Source: Flavobacteriales bacterium UBA2669 (lineage in GTDB: Bacteria; Bacteroidota; Bacteroidia; Flavobacteriales_E; Vicingaceae). From it: DNA of 64,000 nucleotides. Positions 32,567 to 40,590 of the stretch are shown one piece after another. The notes below the pieces were generated by a model that ran no database searches, was not told the DNA's origin, and worked only from the letters and a program-made list of their open reading frames with translations. Every line of letters starts with the position of its first letter. The first letter of the stretch is position 1. The stretch is taken from positions 328,763 through 392,762 of the forward strand of contig DEMN01000007.1 of assembly GCA_002359215.1 (NCBI GenBank), read 5' to 3'. The translations under genes were made by a program, and so were the position numbers.

Positions 32567-34621
32567 TTACCAAATAGTAACTCTTAAACTATCGGCAGCA
32601 ACCATTTCTCCTTCTTTGCAACCAAAAGCATTATGGAATTCATTCATATTAACCAATGGACCATTAATTCTATACCTTGTTGGAGAGTGTGGATCCGTTT
32701 TTACTTGGTTGATAAGGAATTCATCTTTTGCATTGGTATGCCAAACCTGGGCCCAACCTAAAAAGAAACGTTGGTTGTGATCAAAACCATCAATTAGTTC
32801 TGGTTTTCCTTTCTTTTCCACAGCTTTTTGTAAACCGTAATACGCTAAGGTTAATCCGGCAATATCAGCAATGTTTTCACCAAGAGTAAGTTCTCCGTTT
32901 ACTTTATTGCCTTCGGCTACTTCGTAGTTATTAAACTGGTTGACTAATCTTGCTGTACGTTCTCCAAAATTTTTCAAATCTGCTTCTGTCCACCAGTTTT
33001 TAAGATTCCCATTACCATCAAATTGACTTCCTTTATCATCAAAGCCATGAGAAAACTCGTGACCAATAACAGCTCCAATTCCACCGTAATTAATAGCATC
33101 ATCAGCTTCAGGGTTAAAAAATGGAGGCTGAAGAATGGCAGCAGGAAAAACAATTTCGTTCATAGTAGGATTGTAATAAGCATTAATTCTTTGTGGATTC
33201 ATTCCCCACTCATCTTTATCAATTGGTTTTCCTAATCTGTCAATGTTTTCTTTATAATTGTGGTAGTTCATGTTCATCACATTTTGAACTAAAGTAGTTG
33301 GTTTAATATCTACAGAACTATAATCTTTCCATTTATCAGGGTAACCAATTTTGTAATTAAATTTGCTTAGTTTTTCTAACGCTTTAGATTTTGTTTCTTC
33401 ACTCATCCAATCTAATTGTCGCACTCTTTCTTTAAAAACATCAGAAATATTATTAATCATATCCAATACCATTTGTTTAGATTCTTCTGGAAAATGTTTT
33501 TCTACAAATAGTTTTCCTAAGGGTTGACCAACATAATTGTTAGATTTCCCTAAAGCTCTTTTCCATTGTGGTTTCATTTGTTTAACACCTTTTAGTGTAG
33601 TGGAATAAAAATCAAAATCGGCTTGTTCAAAATCTATACTCAGATGTCCGGAAAAATCATTAATAAAATGATAAGCAACATAGTCTTTCCAATCTGTTAA
33701 AGGGAATTTTTTGAAAGAATTGTTCAACGCTTTAAAGAAATTAGGTTGACGAACAATTAAGGTATCAAAATCTTTAAATTCTGCAGTAGCGAAGAAATCT
33801 GTCCAGTTAATTGCAGGAATAAGTTTTTGCAAACCTGCTTTATCCATTTTATGATACGTTTTATGTGGGTCTCTTAAATCAACTCTATCCATAGAATTGG
33901 AAGCTAATTCAGTTTCAATTTTGATGATGTTTTTGGCTTTTTTGGCAGCTACTTCTTCCGAATTATCGGTAAGCACAAATAGTTTAGTGATAAATTTTTC
34001 ATATTCGGCAAGTATGTTTTCGCCTCTTTCATCTTTAGGAAAATAATAACTTTTATCGGGTAAACCAAGTCCACCTTGAGAAAGGTAAGTAATATATCGG
34101 TCACTGTTCTTAGCGTCTATGTAAACATAAAATCCAAAAAATGCACCTGAACCAATTTTTTTGTTTTCTACAGAAGTAGTTATTAAATCAGCTAAAGTAG
34201 CTGCTTGGTTTATTTTATTTAAATGTGGGTTAATAGGTTCATAACCTAATTTATTAATGGTGGTAGAATCTAATGCTGAGGTGTAAAAATCTCCAACTAA
34301 CTGTAAGTTTGTTCCTTTTTTACCTTTAGCACTTGAAGCTTCTTCCACTATGGTTTTAAGTTGCAATTCATTTTCATCATGTAACACATTAAAACTTCCC
34401 CAACGGCTTTCAGATTCAGGGACTGGGTTGTTTTTTAGCCAATTACCTGCAGCAAATTGTTCAAAATCATCACAAGCAGAATGAGAGGAATCTATTTGAC
34501 TAATATCAAAAGCGGGAGTAATTTCTTTTTCTGGTTCTTGGTTTTTATTTTCTTGTGTTGAACATCCTACGGCTACTAAAAGTAAGCTAGGAATAATAAT
34601 AATAGAGCTAGTTTTTATCAT
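32567..34621 (-). CDS. M13 (neprilysin/PepO) family metallopeptidase lipoprotein
   Basis: Zinc oligopeptidase of 684 residues with a lipoprotein signal (LLLVAVGCSTQ). N-terminal M13_N region (FAAGNWLKNNPVPESESRWG, VGDFYTSALD) and C-terminal peptidase with the zinc motif VIGHEFSHGFD, the downstream Glu ligand in GENIADIAG, and NAYYNPTMNEIVFPAAILQP. Expected to cut short peptides in the periplasm or at the cell surface. It is transcribed divergently from the plug-only gene across a gap of about 160 bp. Confidence 0.93.
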   Translation of the reverse strand: MIKTSSIIIIPSLLLVAVGCSTQENKNQEPEKEITPAFDISQIDSSHSACDDFEQFAAGNWLKNNPVPESESRWGSFNVLHDENELQLKTIVEEASSAKGKKGTNLQLVGDFYTSALDSTTINKLGYEPINPHLNKINQAATLADLITTSVENKKIGSGAFFGFYVYIDAKNSDRYITYLSQGGLGLPDKSYYFPKDERGENILAEYEKFITKLFVLTDNSEEVAAKKAKNIIKIETELASNSMDRVDLRDPHKTYHKMDKAGLQKLIPAINWTDFFATAEFKDFDTLIVRQPNFFKALNNSFKKFPLTDWKDYVAYHFINDFSGHLSIDFEQADFDFYSTTLKGVKQMKPQWKRALGKSNNYVGQPLGKLFVEKHFPEESKQMVLDMINNISDVFKERVRQLDWMSEETKSKALEKLSKFNYKIGYPDKWKDYSSVDIKPTTLVQNVMNMNYHNYKENIDRLGKPIDKDEWGMNPQRINAYYNPTMNEIVFPAAILQPPFFNPEADDAINYGGIGAVIGHEFSHGFDDKGSQFDGNGNLKNWWTEADLKNFGERTARLVNQFNNYEVAEGNKVNGELTLGENIADIAGLTLAYYGLQKAVEKKGKPELIDGFDHNQRFFLGWAQVWHTNAKDEFLINQVKTDPHSPTRYRINGPLVNMNEFHNAFGCKEGEMVAADSLRVTIW

Positions 34622-34784
34622 ATTTTTAGTTGGTTAGTGATTTACAACGGGTTAAAGATAACAAAAAATAAATATAGTTTATTTATCTAGGGAGATAAAA
34701 AAAATTAAAAATTTTATGGAATTTAGAAAGTAGTTGCATCTAAAGGGCAAACAAAACATAATATTCACCTAAAACCTAGAAATT
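34622..34784. promoter_or_regulatory. Divergent intergenic region with palindrome
   Basis: Contains a perfect 7-bp inverted repeat TTTATCT-AGGG-AGATAAA (34682-34699) between the divergent M13 and plug-only genes, a possible operator. ATTTAGA and TCTAAAG half sites occur further on, but 11 bp apart instead of 5. The last part (34772-34803) is a tandem 16-nt duplication that runs over the start codon at 34785. Confidence 0.4.
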
Positions 34785-35582
34785 ATGAAACCTAGAAATT
34801 ACAAAAACAATCATCTAAAAGCTAAAATGATGAATAGAAAATTAACCTTATTTAGAAATGTAACTACAAAACTGGTTGCTTTAGGATTTTCAGTATTAAT
34901 AATGTGTTCGGCAGCCTTTTCTCAGAATAGTGAGATAAAAGGAGTTGTGAAAGAAAAATCTACAGGAGAACCAATGTATAATGTAAATGTTTATGTTGAA
35001 GTTGGCGGAGTGCCTTATGGAACTTCAACCGATACCAACGGAAGATATACAATTAAGCCTTTGAATTCGGGAGTTTATACTGTTAAAGCGAGCTCTTTGG
35101 GTTATGATGATATTAATACTACTAATGTAAAACTAACATCAGATAAAATAACGTATGTAAATATAGAAATGGTTGAAGCTGCTTATACTATGGAAGGGGT
35201 GGTTATTGTCGCAGAAAGAGAAGTAGCACATAGAATTCCTCTAATTAGTAAAGATGAACCACATGTACAAGCGTTAACTATTGAAGAGATTAGTAATAGT
35301 CCAAACATTAAAGATCCTATTAAAATAGCCACCATGTTGCCGGGGGTTACATTAGCGAACAATGGTAAAGATGTTTATATAAGAGGAGCACGACCAACTT
35401 CTACTCAGTTTATTACAGATGGAATGAAATCAATAAATGGAGAGATAGGTATTCCCGGATTAGCTATTGGAGCAATGAAAGTTTATACCGGAGGTGTTCC
35501 TGCAAAATATGGAGATGTTAATGGTGGGGTAATTGTAGTAGAAACTAAAAGTTATTTCGATTTGGCTCAGGAATTTAAGTAA
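34785..35582 (+). CDS. TonB-receptor plug-only protein (no barrel)
   Basis: A 265-residue exported protein: signal peptide (KLVALGFSVLIMCSAAFSQ), carboxypeptidase-regulatory-like domain (SEIKGVVKEKSTGEPMYNVN) and a TonB-receptor plug (PIKIATMLPGVTLANNGKDV; GAMKVYTGGVPAKYGDVNGG). It stops where a barrel would begin, and a perfect terminator follows 7 bp after the stop, so this is a complete short gene rather than a frameshifted receptor. ATGs at 34827 or 34830 are alternative starts giving a more usual signal peptide. It precedes an ECF sigma factor gene. Function unknown; it could bind a TonB-type protein or act as a signal. Confidence 0.8.
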   Translation: MKPRNYKNNHLKAKMMNRKLTLFRNVTTKLVALGFSVLIMCSAAFSQNSEIKGVVKEKSTGEPMYNVNVYVEVGGVPYGTSTDTNGRYTIKPLNSGVYTVKASSLGYDDINTTNVKLTSDKITYVNIEMVEAAYTMEGVVIVAEREVAHRIPLISKDEPHVQALTIEEISNSPNIKDPIKIATMLPGVTLANNGKDVYIRGARPTSTQFITDGMKSINGEIGIPGLAIGAMKVYTGGVPAKYGDVNGGVIVVETKSYFDLAQEFK

Positions 35583-35588
35583 ATCCCT

Positions 35589-35635
35589 AAAAGTTCAAGG
35601 TTTAACTTTTACTATTAAACCTTGAACTTTTTTAA
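35589..35635 (+). terminator. Intrinsic terminator after plug-only gene
   Basis: Seventeen-base perfect inverted repeat (AAAAGTTCAAGGTTTAA at 35589-35605; partner 35615-35631) with a 9-nt loop and T-run. Confidence 0.85.
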
Positions 35636-35674
35636 TACCTTTATCAATTCATTTTTAGTGACCAAACTTTATCA

Positions 35675-36259
35675 ATGAATATCTTTAAGAAAAATAGACC
35701 TCAGAAATTGTCCGACAACGAGCTTATTGCAACATATAAGAGCAATGGAGATGGAATATATTTGGGTGAATTATACAAAAGATATTCTCACTTGGTGTTT
35801 GGTGTTTGCCTTAAATACCTGAAAAACGAAACCGAATCTGAAGATGCAGTTTTGCAGATTTTTGAAAACTTAATGGAAGACCTTAAAAAACATGAAATAG
35901 TGAATTTTAAATCATGGTTACATAGCGTTGCACGAAATCATTGCTTAATGCATTTAAGAAAAATGAAATCGGTGTTGAGAAAAGTAAATGAATATGAAGC
36001 GGCTTACGAACATGAAGAAACTTTTGCAGCTCCATTTGAAATAAGCGAAAAATTTGAACAAGAATTAATATTAACCGATTTAGAGAAAGCAATAGCAGTA
36101 TTAAAAGAAGAACAACGAGTTTGTATTGAATTGTTTTTTCTGAAAGAAAAATGCTACAACGAAGTAGCTGAAGAAACGGGTTACTCTGTAAAACAAGTAA
36201 AAAGTTACATACAAAACGGAAAAAGAAATTTAGCCATACAAATGAATAATTTGAAGTGA
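35675..36259 (+). CDS. ECF-type RNA polymerase sigma factor
   Basis: Sigma-70 family regulator of 194 residues with only regions 2 and 4. Region 2: YKRYSHLVFGVCLKYLKNE, EDAVLQIFENLMEDL and NFKSWLHSVARNHCLMHLRK. Region 4: LKEEQRVCIELFFLKEKCYN then the HTH EVAEETGYSVKQVKSYIQNG. It lies 15 bp upstream of a gene with an anti-sigma zinc-finger motif, the usual pair arrangement. Target promoters are unknown. Confidence 0.92.
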   Translation: MNIFKKNRPQKLSDNELIATYKSNGDGIYLGELYKRYSHLVFGVCLKYLKNETESEDAVLQIFENLMEDLKKHEIVNFKSWLHSVARNHCLMHLRKMKSVLRKVNEYEAAYEHEETFAAPFEISEKFEQELILTDLEKAIAVLKEEQRVCIELFFLKEKCYNEVAEETGYSVKQVKSYIQNGKRNLAIQMNNLK

Positions 36260-36274
36260 ATAATTGAAAATGAT

Positions 36275-37696
36275 ATGAAAGAATTACATAACCATATATT
36301 TTCTGCAACCACATGTATTTCTAAAGAAACGATGATGAAGTATATTAAGCATCAGCTTTCTAAGAAAGAGTTGCACGAGGTGGAAAAACACATGCTCGAT
36401 TGTGATTTGTGTTCTGATGCGATGGCAGGAATGAAATTTGCCACAAATAGTGCTACTATTTTGGCTATTGATAATAAAATCGACAATAGAATTGCAACCG
36501 GAGAGTCAAATCCTTTTTTTAGAGGTGGTTGGCTTATGGCGGCAGCATCTATTATAGCGATAATTTTTGGAGCTTATTTTTTAATTTATTTGTTTGATGA
36601 AAATAAGTTTACACAAAACGAAATGGCTGTTCATCAACAAACGGGAGAAGAACAAAGTAATGCTGCTTCAAAAGAAAATTATATTAAAGAAGAAAGAATT
36701 GATGAAGATAAGAAAAATGTTGTTGATAGAAGTCAAAACAAAGATGAAGTTACTGAAGATAACACATTAAAAATGGCGGAAACAGCAACTGAAAATTTAG
36801 AAGAACCTACTCCACCAAGTGTTTTTGACAAACCGGATTATAGAGGAACACCCAATAAAGATAGAATAGAGGATGATATAATATTGACAGATGAAGCTCC
36901 TGTAAGTATGGATGCGGAAGTTGTTAAGGAAGACGTGTTTTCAAAAAATGATAATAAAGCTACTTATTACGATAATGAAATGTTAAATAACAATCAACAA
37001 GTTATTTCATCAACTGTTACTTCTGAAGAAAGTGAACCTGATGCTGATAAAGTGGTGGTGGAAAAACAAAGAAATGAAACCAATAGAAAAAAAGCAAAAT
37101 TTGTTCAAGCACCAGCTGCTAAACAAGAAGCTGTAGCAACCGGAAATTCTTTGTCTGCCGGAATAACAGCTCAAAATACTTACTATCTGTATGATTATAA
37201 AGTGGTAGATTATGCTGTTGAATATCAGAATGAAGAAGATTTTAAGAAATTAGCTGAAACAGATGCTACTCCGGTTGATTTTCTTAACAAAGAGCAAAAA
37301 GCTGAAGCTGAAAAATCGTTAGACCAAACTGTAGTTAAAGAAACCTATAAAGATGTATTAGAAAGGGCTATTATAAACTTTAAAAAGTTAGCGTATAAAG
37401 ATGCCTTAGTTGATTTTGAAATGATTCTTGCTAAACACCCAAAAGATGTAAACGCTTTGTTTTATGGAGCTTTATCAGAATATAATTTAAAGCATTATAA
37501 AAGAGCCTTAAGTAAATTAGATGAGGTTTTAAAAAATCCTAAAACAGAGTTTAATCAGGAAGCAAAATGGAATAAAGCCTTAGCTTTAATTGAGTTGAAA
37601 GAAACGGTTAAAGCAAAAAAACTGTTACAAGAAATTATTGATGAAAAAGGATTTTATCAGCAAAGAGCTCAAGATAAATTGAAAACATTGAATTAA
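36275..37696 (+). CDS. Membrane anti-sigma factor with zinc-finger and TPR domains
   Basis: A 473-residue single-pass membrane protein, probably the anti-sigma factor of the ECF sigma just upstream. The cytoplasmic N-terminus has a ZAS-like HxxxCxxC motif (VEKHMLDCDLCSDAM). One membrane helix follows (LMAAASIIAIIFGAYFLIYL), then a long acidic, low-complexity periplasmic linker (about residues 110-330) and a C-terminal pair of TPR-like repeats (INFKKLAYKDALVDFEMIL; YKRALSKLDEVLKNP). The TPR end would be the periplasmic sensor or partner-binding part. The direct pair with the sigma factor and the motif support the call; signal unknown. Confidence 0.85.
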   Translation: MKELHNHIFSATTCISKETMMKYIKHQLSKKELHEVEKHMLDCDLCSDAMAGMKFATNSATILAIDNKIDNRIATGESNPFFRGGWLMAAASIIAIIFGAYFLIYLFDENKFTQNEMAVHQQTGEEQSNAASKENYIKEERIDEDKKNVVDRSQNKDEVTEDNTLKMAETATENLEEPTPPSVFDKPDYRGTPNKDRIEDDIILTDEAPVSMDAEVVKEDVFSKNDNKATYYDNEMLNNNQQVISSTVTSEESEPDADKVVVEKQRNETNRKKAKFVQAPAAKQEAVATGNSLSAGITAQNTYYLYDYKVVDYAVEYQNEEDFKKLAETDATPVDFLNKEQKAEAEKSLDQTVVKETYKDVLERAIINFKKLAYKDALVDFEMILAKHPKDVNALFYGALSEYNLKHYKRALSKLDEVLKNPKTEFNQEAKWNKALALIELKETVKAKKLLQEIIDEKGFYQQRAQDKLKTLN

Positions 37697-37708
37697 AGGC
37701 TTATTTTC

Positions 37709-38047
37709 TTACATAAACCCTAATTCAAACTTAGCTTCTTCACTCATCATGTCTTTGTTCCAAGATGGCTCCCAAACCATAGTAACTATACACGATTTTA
37801 CTGACCAAAGTGCTTCAATTTTTTGACGAACTTCTTCGGGTAAACTTTCCGCTACAGGACAAGAAGGAGAAGTCAGGGTCATTAAAATTTCGGCATTAAA
37901 CTCCTCATCTAACTTAATTTCATAAATTAATCCTAACTCGTAAATATCTACAGGAATTTCAGGGTCATATACTGATTTAAGTACTTCTATAATTTGCAAC
38001 TCCACATCTTGTTTGGAGAGTTGATTGGTATGTTCTTTATTTTCCAT
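37709..38047 (-). CDS. sufT: SufT/MIP18-like Fe-S assembly protein (DUF59)
   Basis: Small protein of 112 residues with the DUF59/MIP18 signature DPEIPVDIYELGLIYEI and the Cys-containing motif TLTSPSCPVAESLP. SufT-like proteins help in Fe-S cluster maturation or carrier function. Last gene of the suf operon, 79 bp after sufE. The gap holds a hairpin of the AAAGTT repeat family. Confidence 0.88.
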   Translation of the reverse strand: MENKEHTNQLSKQDVELQIIEVLKSVYDPEIPVDIYELGLIYEIKLDEEFNAEILMTLTSPSCPVAESLPEEVRQKIEALWSVKSCIVTMVWEPSWNKDMMSEEAKFELGFM

Positions 38048-38069
38048 AGTTTTTCAGTTTGTAAAGTTA

Positions 38070-38114
38070 AAGGTAGAAGGTTTATAAAGGTTGATTTAAG
38101 TTACTTTCTACCTT
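38070..38114. repeat. AAAGTT-family hairpin without an S23 gene
   Basis: AAGGTAGAA (38070-38078) and TTCTACCTT (38106-38114) form a perfect 9-bp inverted repeat within a run of AAAGTT/AACTTT words in the sufE-sufT gap. It resembles the repeats that bracket the two S23 genes. Confidence 0.5.
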
Positions 38115-38126
38115 ATGAACTTTCAA

Positions 38127-38555
38127 CTATGCGTCAGCTTTTGTGCTGAACGCTATAGCATACATTCTAATTTGTTTTAACATTGATAACAGTCCATTGC
38201 TTCTGGTTGGCGACAAGTGTTCTTGCAATCCAATTTGATCAATAAAAAATAAATCGGCATCAATTATTTCTTGCGGAGTGTGGTTAGAAAAGACTCTAAT
38301 CACTAACCCTACAATTCCCTTGGTGATAATAGCATCACTATCGGCAGTAAAAATTATTTTACTGGCTTTTAGTTCTGCATGTAACCAAACCTTACTTTGG
38401 CAGCCTTTTATTAAATTTTCGTCTGTCTTATAGTTTTTATCAATCAACGGTAAATCTTTGCCTAATTCAATGATGTGTTCGTACTTGTCCATCCATTCAT
38501 CAAACAGAGCGAATTCTTCTACTATTTCTTGTTGTGTTTCTTTAATGGAGTTCAT
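38127..38555 (-). CDS. sufE: Sulfur acceptor protein SufE
   Basis: Takes persulfide sulfur from SufS and passes it to the SufBCD scaffold. 142 residues. The acceptor Cys is in LIKGCQSKVWL, with downstream DAIITKGIVGLVIRVFS and GLQEHLSPTRSNGLLSML, all typical of the family. It lies in the operon after the S23 copy that follows sufS. Confidence 0.95.
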   Translation of the reverse strand: MNSIKETQQEIVEEFALFDEWMDKYEHIIELGKDLPLIDKNYKTDENLIKGCQSKVWLHAELKASKIIFTADSDAIITKGIVGLVIRVFSNHTPQEIIDADLFFIDQIGLQEHLSPTRSNGLLSMLKQIRMYAIAFSTKADA

Positions 38556-38573
38556 AAAGTTGAAAGTTAGTAA

Positions 38574-38587
38574 AGTTTATAAAGTTT
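38574..38587. repeat. Inverted repeat arm at 3' end of S23 copy A
   Basis: AGTTTATAAAGTTT; includes the S23 stop codon. The exact reverse complement is at 38950-38963, so copy A is bracketed by 14-bp perfect inverted repeats. Confidence 0.6.
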
Positions 38588-38921
38588 TTATTAATCCTGA
38601 AAGAACCTTGGATATTTCTTCAGCAAGTTGATATTTTTCATCAAAACTTTCTTTAGAAATGGTGTTTAATTCTTTAGCCAAATAAAGCATAGAACGCACT
38701 TCTCCACAAGAACCTTTAGCTATATATAAAAAGTATTTAAATTCATTATTGGATTTTCTTTCAAATCCTTCAGCAATATTATTCATAACAGAAACAGCAG
38801 CTCTTTGAATTTGGTCTTTAAAACCAAAGTCTCTACTATCCTTAAATTCTTTATAAATAATAAGAGTAAGCTGTTTCGATTTTTGCCATGCAATAATATC
38901 TTCAAATCTATCTATCTTCAT
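38577..38921 (-). CDS. Four-helix-bundle (S23/IVP) protein, copy A
   Basis: A 114-residue protein of the S23/four-helix-bundle family, the type encoded by intervening sequences of 23S rRNA genes and related to Avd of diversity-generating retroelements. Family motifs: RFEDIIAWQKSKQL, RAAVSVMNNIAEGFERKSN and YIAKGSCGEVRSMLYLA. Alignment by eye with copy B (40199-40543) shows about 13 differences in 114 residues. It lies between sufS and sufE in the same direction and is bracketed by inverted repeats, as though inserted. A role in Fe-S assembly has no support from its sequence. Confidence 0.88.
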   Translation of the reverse strand: MKIDRFEDIIAWQKSKQLTLIIYKEFKDSRDFGFKDQIQRAAVSVMNNIAEGFERKSNNEFKYFLYIAKGSCGEVRSMLYLAKELNTISKESFDEKYQLAEEISKVLSGLIKTL

Positions 38922-38949
38922 TTTTTTACTTTCTAACTTTTTACTTTAC

Positions 38950-38963
38950 AAACTTTATAAACT
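38950..38963. repeat. Inverted repeat arm at 5' side of S23 copy A
   Basis: AAACTTTATAAACT, exact reverse complement of 38574-38587; its last base is the first base of the sufS stop codon on the minus strand. It is part of a longer AACTTT-rich stretch (38925-38963). Confidence 0.6.
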
Positions 38964-40186
38964 CACAATAACATTTTCAGCGCTCTTTCCAAAGCAAGTA
39001 TAAAAGTATCAATTTCCTCTTTGGTATTATAAAAAGCAAATGAGGCTCTTGCCGTTCCAGGAATATCAAAGCGATTCATTAGTGGTTCGGTACAATGGTG
39101 TCCGGTTCTAATAGCTATTCCCAATTTGTCGATAATCATTCCAATATCAGATGGGTGCGTGCCATCTACCAAAAAAGACAATACACTTGCTTTGTTGGCA
39201 GCTTCTCCTATTATTCTAACCCCTTCTATTTTCTTTATTTTTTCGGTAGCATAGCTCAATAGTTCGTGCTCGTAAGCTTCAATATTTGCTATGCCAATGT
39301 TATTCATGTAATCTATGGCTGCAGCTAATCCCAGTCCACCAACAATGTTGGGTGTTCCTGCTTCAAACTTATGAGGTAATTCGTTGTAAGTAGTTTTCTC
39401 AAAAGTTACGGTTTTAATCATATCGCCACCACCTTGGTAGGGAGGTAATTCATTTAAAATAGCTTCTTTACCATATAAAATGCCTACTCCTGTCGGACCA
39501 AACATTTTATGAGCTGAAAAAGCATAAAAATCGCAATCTAGCTCTTGAACATTAACTTTAGTGTGAGGAACTGCTTGTGCTCCATCAATCAACACAAAAG
39601 CTCCAGCCGTTTTAGCCAATTTAATAATTTCTTTAACAGGATTTATGGTTCCTAATGTGTTAGAAACATGTGTTACAGCTACTAATTTTGTTTTAGGCGA
39701 AAGTAGTTTTTTAAACTCATCTATCAACAATTCACCTTTGTCGTTGATTGGAATTACTTTTAAAATAGCTTTTTTTTCTTCGCATAACATTTGCCACGGA
39801 ACAATATTGGAATGATGTTCCATGGTAGAAATAATAATTTCATCACCTGCATGGATATGTTTTTTGCCAAAGCTCGAAGCTACTAAATTGATGCTTCCTG
39901 TAGTGCCGCTGGTAAAAATTACTTCGTGATTATGTTTTGCATTAATAAACTGCAGCACTGTTGTTCGGGCTTTTTCATAAGCATTGGTAGCTTCCTGACT
40001 TAAGGTATGAATTCCTCTATGGATGTTGCTGTTTTCGTGTTGGTAATAACGATTGATAACATCAATTACCTGTTGTGGTTTTTGCGAAGTAGCGCCATTA
40101 TCAAAATAGATTAATGGTTTCCCGTTCACTTGGCGTTGAAGGATGGGGAAGTCTTTTCGGATTTTATCTGAGTTTATAAAGTTCAT
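38963..40186 (-). CDS. sufS: Cysteine desulfurase SufS
   Basis: PLP-dependent group II cysteine desulfurase of 407 residues that mobilises sulfur for Fe-S clusters. Visible: YFDNGATSQKPQQVID, TSGTTGSINLVA, MEHHSNIVPWQ, DGAQAVPH, the PLP lysine in FYAFSAHKMFGPTGVG and the catalytic Cys in IRTGHHCTEPLM. It sits between the two S23 copies in the suf operon; the reading frame is intact. Confidence 0.96.
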   Translation of the reverse strand: MNFINSDKIRKDFPILQRQVNGKPLIYFDNGATSQKPQQVIDVINRYYQHENSNIHRGIHTLSQEATNAYEKARTTVLQFINAKHNHEVIFTSGTTGSINLVASSFGKKHIHAGDEIIISTMEHHSNIVPWQMLCEEKKAILKVIPINDKGELLIDEFKKLLSPKTKLVAVTHVSNTLGTINPVKEIIKLAKTAGAFVLIDGAQAVPHTKVNVQELDCDFYAFSAHKMFGPTGVGILYGKEAILNELPPYQGGGDMIKTVTFEKTTYNELPHKFEAGTPNIVGGLGLAAAIDYMNNIGIANIEAYEHELLSYATEKIKKIEGVRIIGEAANKASVLSFLVDGTHPSDIGMIIDKLGIAIRTGHHCTEPLMNRFDIPGTARASFAFYNTKEEIDTFILALERALKMLL

Positions 40187-40193
40187 AAAGTTA

Positions 40194-40206
40194 AAAGTTT
40201 ATAAAG
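40194..40206. repeat. Inverted repeat arm at 3' end of S23 copy B
   Basis: AAAGTTTATAAAG spans the S23 copy B stop codon; its reverse complement CTTTATAAACTTT is at 40578-40590. Confidence 0.6.
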
Positions 40207-40543
40207 TTTTGATTAATCCAGAAAGAATTTTAGATATTTCTTCTGAGAGTTTATATTTCTCATCAAAACTTTCTTTTGAAATTGTTCTTAATTCTTCTGT
40301 TAAATAAAGCATAGAACGAACTTCTCCACATGAACCTTTAGCTATAAACAAAAAGTATTTAAATTCATTATTTGATTTTCTTTCAAATCCTTCAGCAATA
40401 TTATTCATTATAGAAACAGCAGCCCTCTGTATTTGGTCTTTAAAACCAAAATCTTTACTATCATTAAATTCTTTATAGATGGCTATTGTTAGTTGTTTCG
40501 CTTTCTGCCAAGCTATTATATCTTCAAACCTATCTATTTTCAT
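40199..40543 (-). CDS. Four-helix-bundle (S23/IVP) protein, copy B
   Basis: Second 114-residue S23-family protein, between sufD and sufS. It shares with copy A the segments MKIDRFEDIIAWQK, MNNIAEGFERKSNNEFKYFL, IAKGSCGEVRSMLYL and LSGLIKTL. The shared DNA includes the 3' end and stop codon, where the inverted-repeat core AAAGTTTATAAAG lies. The gap to sufS is only 12 bp, consistent with insertion into a compact operon. The similarity suggests recent duplication or a gene-conversion event. Function unknown. Confidence 0.88.
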   Translation of the reverse strand: MKIDRFEDIIAWQKAKQLTIAIYKEFNDSKDFGFKDQIQRAAVSIMNNIAEGFERKSNNEFKYFLFIAKGSCGEVRSMLYLTEELRTISKESFDEKYKLSEEISKILSGLIKTL

Positions 40544-40577
40544 TATATATGGACTATTGTCAACTTTTAACTTTCTA

Positions 40578-40590
40578 CTTTATAAACTTT
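40578..40590. repeat. Inverted repeat arm at 5' side of S23 copy B
   Basis: CTTTATAAACTTT, exact reverse complement of 40194-40206, directly before the sufD stop codon region and within an AACTTT-rich stretch (40560-40598). Confidence 0.6.

Noticed and set aside
34721..34747. ATTTAGA and TCTAAAG half sites upstream of the plug-only gene as a fourth iron box
   Set aside because: The spacing is 11 bp instead of 5 and the right half has a mismatch; it does not match the other three operators.
36275..37696. Low-complexity acidic linker as a sign of frameshift in the anti-sigma gene
   Set aside because: The frame is continuous, and both ends (zinc motif and TPR) are in the same frame.
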